Below are positions 60,101 to 64,000 of a DNA stretch of 64,000 bases, in pieces. Made by a program: the position numbers and the translations under genes. The notes under the pieces are model-generated. The model saw nothing but the letters and a program-made list of their open reading frames with translations. It was not told where the DNA came from and made no database searches. Source of the stretch: CBDATA01 sp965202845 (GTDB lineage Bacteria > Acidobacteriota > Vicinamibacteria > Marinacidobacterales > Marinacidobacteraceae); NCBI GenBank assembly GCA_965202845.1, contig OZ241856.1, forward strand, positions 682,001 through 746,000, read 5' to 3'. Positions within the stretch are counted from its first letter, which is position 1, and each line of letters opens with the position of its first letter.

Positions 60101-61925
60101 GCACCGTCGCCGGATCCTGGCCGGCGGGCACCGCGACCGGAAGCACGATGTAGCCGTATTCCTTACCCTCGCATTTCCGCATCGCCCGCCCCACGGCCTG
60201 GACGATGTCGACGACGCTCCGGCGTTCGGTCATGAAGATCACCGCGTCCAGCGCCGGCACGTCGATCCCCTCTCCCAGGCAGCGGGCGTTCGAGAGGATG
60301 CGGCAGCCGTCCCCGGTCGCATCGCCCTTCAGCCATTCGATCCGCGCCTTGCGGTCGAGCGCGTGGTGCTTTCCGTCCACGTGCTCCACCTCGCACCGAA
60401 GCGCCGTCTTCCGCTCGGCCTCCGGCAGCTGCGCCGCGGCCTGCCGCGCGAGGCTGTCCCAGTAGCGCGCCAGCCGTTTCGACGACTCGATTTGGTTGGT
60501 GAACGCGATCGCGCGACGCACCGGCTGGATGGGGCCGTCCCCGGCCTTGCGATCCTCCGGGTTGGAGAGGACGCGCCAGCAGCCGACGATCCGGGCGGCG
60601 TCGCTCAGGTTGATGTCGCCGCCGGAAGTGGCCAGGTGGGCTTGCAACTCCCTGTTGATGTGGGCTTCGGAGAGGGTGAGCACGGCGACCTTGTAGTCGG
60701 ACAGCAGCCCCTGTTCGATGGCGCGGGAGAACGGAAGGCGGTGGAACTCCGGCCCGTAGTCGCTCTCGTCGTCCATCGAAAACACGTCCCGGCGGTGCGT
60801 CGCGGCCTTCTTCCGCACGCTCTCGGCATAGAGCCGGGGAGTCGCCGTCATGTAGAGGCGCCGCTTCGCCCGGATGCGCTGGGCGTCATGCACCAGCAGG
60901 AACGGCGAGGTCTTGTCGCCGGGGCGCTCGACGCCGGTGGTGCGGTGCGCCTCGTCGCAGAGAACCAGGTCGAACGGCGGCGCCCCCTCGTCCTGCGCCT
61001 TGGCGACCAGGGCGAGCGACTGGTAGGTGCAAAACACCGCCGTCATCGCCTCCCCGGAGGACGCTTTCAACCTTTCGACGATCGTCTCGGGGTCGGTGGT
61101 GACCGGGATTTCCAGTTCCTCGATGGAGGCGTCCTCGTCGGAGCGTCCGGCGCGGGTGTCGGAGCAGATGCCGAAGTAGCGGTGGGCGAACTGGCGCTGC
61201 TCGGCCCATTCGCGCATCGATTGCTGGAAGAGCGAGATGGAGGGAATCAGATAGAGGACGCGCCCGCGCTTGCCGGCGATCTCCTCGGCGATCCGCAGCG
61301 CGGTGAAGGTCTTGCCGGAGCCGCACGCCATCACCAGCTTGCCGCGGTCGTGTTCCTGGAACCCGCGCAGCACGTCGTCGAACGCCCGCTGCTGGTGCGG
61401 GCGCAAGGCGAACCGCTCCTCGCGCCGGGCGAGGTCTTCGGGGCGCCCGTGCACCAGATCGGGCCAGTCGAAGGGCCGGCCCGCGAGGTCGCCGAACCGC
61501 AGCACCGCGCACGCCGGCTTCAGGCCGGTGATCGTCTTTTCGGCGTTTTCGCCCCACTCGTCGCCGGTGTCCACCATGATGCGCGCGGTGAAGGGTTCGC
61601 GCGCCGAGGCGGAGATGAAGGAATCGATGTCGCCCTTCGCGATCCGGGCGCCCGGCGCGTAGCACTTGCACTGGATGGCGCAGACGCCGCCGTTCCGCTC
61701 CTGGGCGACGAGGTCGATGCCGAAGTCGCGTCGGTCGAAGTCGTCCCGGTTGGCGGCCCATTCGGACCAGAGCTGTACGTTCGAGAACCGGTCCCGGTAG
61801 ATCGCGTCCTTGAGGAAGAACGCCTTCATCAGCCGCTCGAACAGCTGGCCCTTCCGGGCCTCCGATTCGGAGATGGAGCGGATGTGGTCCAGCGCCCGCT
61901 GGAAGCCGCCGCTGGTCGAATTCAC
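57192..61925 (-). CDS. type ISP-like single-polypeptide restriction-modification enzyme
   Basis: Protein of 1577 residues, close to LlaGI-type enzymes. Order: N-terminal PD-(D/E)XK nuclease of the Mrr type (Asp71 in FGIDLVAQ, then Gln85-Cys-Lys87 in AIQCKCYAPG); SF2 translocase with Walker A ACGSGKT at about 200-206, DEAH at 324-327, YMTATPRLY and QAVGRAMRKCEGKEYGYIVL; a coupler; adenine-N6 methylase with DPFTGTGIFLVRLL at about 879 and NPPW at about 985; a C-terminal target-recognition part. Such enzymes methylate one strand, translocate and cut on collision. All motifs look intact. GTG start at 61925 with GAGGA seven bases upstream. Direct repeats flank it and the locus is head-to-head with the GWxTD gene. 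Confidence 0.88.
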   Translation of the reverse strand: MNSTSGGFQRALDHIRSISESEARKGQLFERLMKAFFLKDAIYRDRFSNVQLWSEWAANRDDFDRRDFGIDLVAQERNGGVCAIQCKCYAPGARIAKGDIDSFISASAREPFTARIMVDTGDEWGENAEKTITGLKPACAVLRFGDLAGRPFDWPDLVHGRPEDLARREERFALRPHQQRAFDDVLRGFQEHDRGKLVMACGSGKTFTALRIAEEIAGKRGRVLYLIPSISLFQQSMREWAEQRQFAHRYFGICSDTRAGRSDEDASIEELEIPVTTDPETIVERLKASSGEAMTAVFCTYQSLALVAKAQDEGAPPFDLVLCDEAHRTTGVERPGDKTSPFLLVHDAQRIRAKRRLYMTATPRLYAESVRKKAATHRRDVFSMDDESDYGPEFHRLPFSRAIEQGLLSDYKVAVLTLSEAHINRELQAHLATSGGDINLSDAARIVGCWRVLSNPEDRKAGDGPIQPVRRAIAFTNQIESSKRLARYWDSLARQAAAQLPEAERKTALRCEVEHVDGKHHALDRKARIEWLKGDATGDGCRILSNARCLGEGIDVPALDAVIFMTERRSVVDIVQAVGRAMRKCEGKEYGYIVLPVAVPAGQDPATVLDRGEEFDVVWSVLRALRSHDDRLDVEINQIDLNKQPTKRIIFHRGDRNKEDPGGRQLPFPPLDVPPDAMYAKIVETCGDRKYWETWAKDVAGIFSGLTLRISSLLLKPGNDLLRQWFEDFLHELRNSINESITREAAIDMMAQHILTRPVFDALFQGYDFAAGNPVAKALDALRNDFGEFGLENEVRDLAPFYESVRRRAQGLDNPEARQQVLMELYEKFFATAMKKDADRLGIVYTPVDVVDFILKSADHVARAEFGRGLSDEDVHVLDPFTGTGIFLVRLLQSKWIEDADLRRKYHKEMHANELVLLAYYIAAIHIEEAFRGRTGERAPFDGIVFTDTFNMQHRPGGFPKEWLPDNSERAERQQKLPIQVIVGNPPWSAGQRSSADENPNVDYPELEKRVAATYAARSTATLKNSLYDTYKMAIRWASDRIGEQGVVAFVTNGSWIDGAVDSGVRACLADEFSSIHVVNLRGNLRTQGERARQEGGTVFGQSSRVPVAITILVKNPKADHAGCRIRYRDIGDYRSREEKLGLLRQWGSIAGVPEWEEITPDPHHDWIGQRDPEFGKLLPLGSKTAKRGRTDEAVFRLYSRGLATSRDAYVYNFSRKACAENARRMVEDYRGALEARERMGWAVAEAMKTHSSHVRWDQNLEDNLKRRKPVVYSENRIWTTQYRPFIKQHCYVDYVLVNRKYQLDSIFPTSDTENRAICAPGIGSTKPFSALVVNAMPDLHLVAFGQCFPRYRFEHRDGRRRLPGMGPPGERIDNIPDSALRAFRVRYGDNSITKDAIFNYVYGILHAPAFRDRFANSLAKELPRIPLAPDFPAFADAGRELTDLHLNYETCAEYPLDLKSESDELRREHFLLDRAMRLHEGSDTLIINERLRLVGIPPEAHQYKVNGRSPLEWFIDRYRIRRDKHSGLVNDPNGWFSDPRDLIPAIRRIVHISVETVRIISALPPPFPESEQPDPE

Positions 61926-62070
61926 GGTCTTTTCCTCGCCGGATGGTAGTCGACTCGCGGGCGGACGCCGCCGGCCCGGCAGCGGGATGCCGGGCGGGGT
62001 AGGCTGACGGCATGCTCCGCGCTCTCGGCATCGTCGCGCTCGCGCTCCTGCTTCCGGCGGGCGTCGCCGG
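61776..62070. repeat. direct repeat, right copy (about 290 bp)
   Basis: Partner of 56847-57134. Here both genes that start inside it, the restriction enzyme (-) and the GWxTD protein (+), continue intact. Confidence 0.9.
61926..62011. promoter_or_regulatory. divergent promoter region of the restriction and GWxTD genes
   Basis: 86 bp between two divergent start codons, also kept in the left repeat. GAGGA at 61933-61937 serves the restriction gene. A TAGGCT (62000-62005) seven bases ahead of the GWxTD ATG could be a -10 box of a leaderless mRNA, but no -35 is clear. Confidence 0.4.
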
Positions 62071-64000
62071 CCAGTCGGTGGAGACCCTCACCGAGGACCA
62101 TCGGGTCTGGCTGGAGGAGGAGGTGGTCTACATCATCACCGAAGCCGAGCGCGAGGTGTTTCTGAGCCTCGAAAGCCACGAGGAGCGCGAGCGCTTCGTC
62201 GAGGCTTTCTGGCTGCGCCGGGATCCGGTTCCCGCCACCCGCGAGAACGAGTTCCGGGTCGAGCACTACGAGCGGCTCGACTACGCGAACCGCTACTTCA
62301 GCCGCGACGCGCCCCGGCCGGGCTGGGCGACCGACCGCGGCAAGTACTGGATCATCCTCGGCGAGCCGCGCTCCCGCGAAATCTTCGAGGGGCGCAACGA
62401 AGTGGTCGGCACCGACCTGTGGATTTACCAGGGCGACACCGACCTGGGGCTGCCGCCGCGCTTCAACCTGCTCTTCTACCGGGAGAACGACATCGGCGAG
62501 TTCCAGCTCTACAACCCGCTCGCCGACGGGCCGGATGCGCTGGTCCAGCGGGGCGAGCTGCTGCGGAACCGGCAGAACTTCGCGGTCGACCTGCTGGAGA
62601 CGGTCTCGATGGACCTCGCCCGCGCCAGCCTCGTGATCGACCTCACCGATCCGAGCGCCAGCTTCCTGAGCGCCACGAACTCGATTGCGCCGCGGCTCGA
62701 CACCGTGCGCCCGTCGATGAGCGTCGGCAAGAACCTCCTCGATATCGCGAATTCGCCGATGAGGCGGGTGGACATGGAGGAGATCGAGGGGTATCTGCGC
62801 TACGGCGACCGGGTCACCGCCGAATACTCCTTCCGGTTCGTCCGCAGCGCCTCGGAGTTCCGGGCGCTTCTCGGCCCCCGCAACACGCCCTTCATCCACT
62901 ACACGATCCAGCTGGCTCCGGAGGACTTCACCCTGGAGTTCGACGAGGCGTCCCGCAGATACCGCACGACCCTCGACGTCGACCTGGAGCTGCGCACCGC
63001 GGAAGGGCATCTCCTCGCCGTCCACCGCAACCAGCCGATCGTGGAGCTGACCGAAAGCCAGCACGCTGCGCTGGCCGGCTCGCCCTTCGCCTACCGGGAC
63101 AACCTGCCGGTGATCCCCGGCGCCTACGAAGTCAGCGTGATCCTCCGGAACCGCGCCACCACCCAGTACACGGTGGCCACCGAGGAGGTCACGGCGCCGG
63201 CGACCGGTCCGGGTTCGGTGGGACTCGCCGATCCCATACTCGCCCACCGCGCCGAAGTCGCCGGAATGGGCAGCGCGCAACTCGACTTCGGAACCTTCCA
63301 GTTCGGGGCGCTGGCCTTCGAACCCTCCCTCGACGGTTCATTCGTCCAGTCGGACACCCTGACCCTGGTGGCGCAGGCGGTGAACGCCGGCCCCGAGCAT
63401 CAGACGCGGGCGCGGTTCTTCCCGGATAACCTGACCGGCGAGCCGCCGTCCGGCTCGACGGTGGTGGAGCAGACGGCCCCGGCGGGAACCGCGAAGGCGC
63501 CGGCGACCTTCGAGCTCGACCTCGAGCGGTTTCCGCCCGGCCGGTATCGCGCCGAAGTCCAGCTGCTGGACGCCGGGGGCGCGGTGGCGGCCACCCGGGA
63601 CGCGCCGTTCCTGGTTTCGCCGCGGGCGGAGGTGGTCCGTCCCGGTCTGGTGATCCGCCGTTCGTTCGCGACCCACGTTCCGGGGCTTCTCGCGCTCGCA
63701 CTCGGCGAGCAGTTCATGGCGAACGGGCGGATCCGCGAGGCCACGGTGGCGCTCCGGGAGGCGGCCGCCAACCCGGACCTGGTGCAAGCGAAGTGGAAGC
63801 TGGCGAGCGCGCTGCTCTTCAATCGGGAGGCCGATGCGGCGCTGGAGCTGCTGCTGCCCATCGAGCAGGACTTCCCGAACCAGATCGAGGTGGTCGAGGG
63901 GATCGGCTTCGCCTACTACATCCGCGAGGAGTGCCGGCAGTCGCTGGACCGGCTGGAGCACGCCCTCAACCTGCGAATTCCGGACACCTCGCTGCTGAAC
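62012..64000 (+). CDS. GWxTD-domain protein (3' end beyond window)
   Basis: First 663 residues of an exported protein; the gene runs off the window. A signal peptide (to about residue 20, LLLPAGVAGQ) precedes the GWxTD domain: Gly104-Trp105-Ala-Thr-Asp108, then KYWIILGEPRSREIFEG, LWIYQGDTDLGLPPRFNLLF. Beta-rich segments follow and the last part has TPR-like helices (EATVALREAAANPDLVQAKW). The domain is frequent in Acidobacteriota and its function is unknown. A truncated copy of the 5' end lies at 57086, created with the duplication that flanks the restriction gene. Confidence 0.85.
   Translation, partial: MLRALGIVALALLLPAGVAGQSVETLTEDHRVWLEEEVVYIITEAEREVFLSLESHEERERFVEAFWLRRDPVPATRENEFRVEHYERLDYANRYFSRDAPRPGWATDRGKYWIILGEPRSREIFEGRNEVVGTDLWIYQGDTDLGLPPRFNLLFYRENDIGEFQLYNPLADGPDALVQRGELLRNRQNFAVDLLETVSMDLARASLVIDLTDPSASFLSATNSIAPRLDTVRPSMSVGKNLLDIANSPMRRVDMEEIEGYLRYGDRVTAEYSFRFVRSASEFRALLGPRNTPFIHYTIQLAPEDFTLEFDEASRRYRTTLDVDLELRTAEGHLLAVHRNQPIVELTESQHAALAGSPFAYRDNLPVIPGAYEVSVILRNRATTQYTVATEEVTAPATGPGSVGLADPILAHRAEVAGMGSAQLDFGTFQFGALAFEPSLDGSFVQSDTLTLVAQAVNAGPEHQTRARFFPDNLTGEPPSGSTVVEQTAPAGTAKAPATFELDLERFPPGRYRAEVQLLDAGGAVAATRDAPFLVSPRAEVVRPGLVIRRSFATHVPGLLALALGEQFMANGRIREATVALREAAANPDLVQAKWKLASALLFNREADAALELLLPIEQDFPNQIEVVEGIGFAYYIREECRQSLDRLEHALNLRIPDTSLLN

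Noticed and set aside
61934..62011. tRNA or small RNA in the duplicated divergent region
   Set aside because: The only foldable parts are short GC pairs; there is no cloverleaf or terminator, and duplication with the flanking gene ends explains its conservation.
56847..62070. Composite transposon flanked by insertion sequences
   Set aside because: The direct repeats contain gene 5' ends and a promoter, not a transposase, and show no terminal inverted repeats or target duplication that I can see.

Overview
The window is very GC-rich bacterial DNA with short intergenic gaps and heavy start/stop overlap. It carries lipoproteins, a TolC-family outer-membrane protein, a TonB-dependent receptor and two TonB-type energizers, so the host is a Gram-negative. 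A GWxTD-domain protein beside an ExbB/ExbD/ExbD/TonB block, plus a TRAP transporter with a TAtT lipoprotein, suggests Acidobacteriota; this is inference from gene content, not phylogeny. I saw no rRNA, tRNA, CRISPR array, phage or insertion sequence, and no gene-free stretch above 300 bp.

Layout. 1-2093 (+): the end of a D-aminoacylase and glycerol kinase. 2094-7174 (-): a translationally coupled ABC importer operon with an MmgE/PrpD enzyme inside it. 7184-9886 (-): ilvD and an MscS channel. 9938-11076 (-): a two-gene restriction-modification system (EcoRI/MunI-like nuclease with an MT-A70-type methylase). 11228-13270 (+): a large unknown lipoprotein with a 13-C tract just after its start codon. 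13326-15094 (-): etfBA. 15718-20760 (-): a TRAP operon (TAtT, DctP, fused DctQM) ending in an HlyD-type adaptor. 20795-24764 (-): a degenerate sulfatase-like lipoprotein, tsaE, nnrD and an Asp/Glu racemase. 24791-27798 (+): an ornithine-cyclodeaminase family protein and an S9 peptidase; 27770-30064 (-): a TonB-dependent receptor; 30188-31597 (+): a three-domain Mrp protein.

31607-46440 (-) is one long same-strand run: an enolase-superfamily racemase, a HEAT-repeat/cyclophilin fusion, a HAD phosphatase, tgt-yajC-secD-secF, two tonB genes, exbB-exbD-exbD, a TPR lipoprotein and a RelA/SpoT synthetase. 46489-49457 (+): dxr, rseP and an SRPBCC protein, facing truA-uppS-cdsA (-). The usual uppS-cdsA-dxr-rseP cluster is therefore split and inverted around a DUF4143 ATPase. 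53872-55724 (+): a tolC-type gene and an orphan VapB antitoxin with the vestige of vapC.

55749-64000: a TIGR02757 gene, then a restriction-modification locus. A 1577-residue single-polypeptide (Type ISP-like) enzyme lies between two near-identical direct repeats of about 290 bp. Each repeat holds the 5' end of that enzyme gene, the divergent promoter region and the 5' end of the GWxTD gene. The left copy is joined out of frame to the 3' end of a different restriction gene. It looks like a turnover site for defence genes.

The most notable points are the duplicated restriction locus, the predicted AATT-specific restriction system, the C-tract lipoprotein as a phase-variation candidate, the transporter operons with unexpected enzyme or adaptor members, and several start codons that lie inside or beside repeats.
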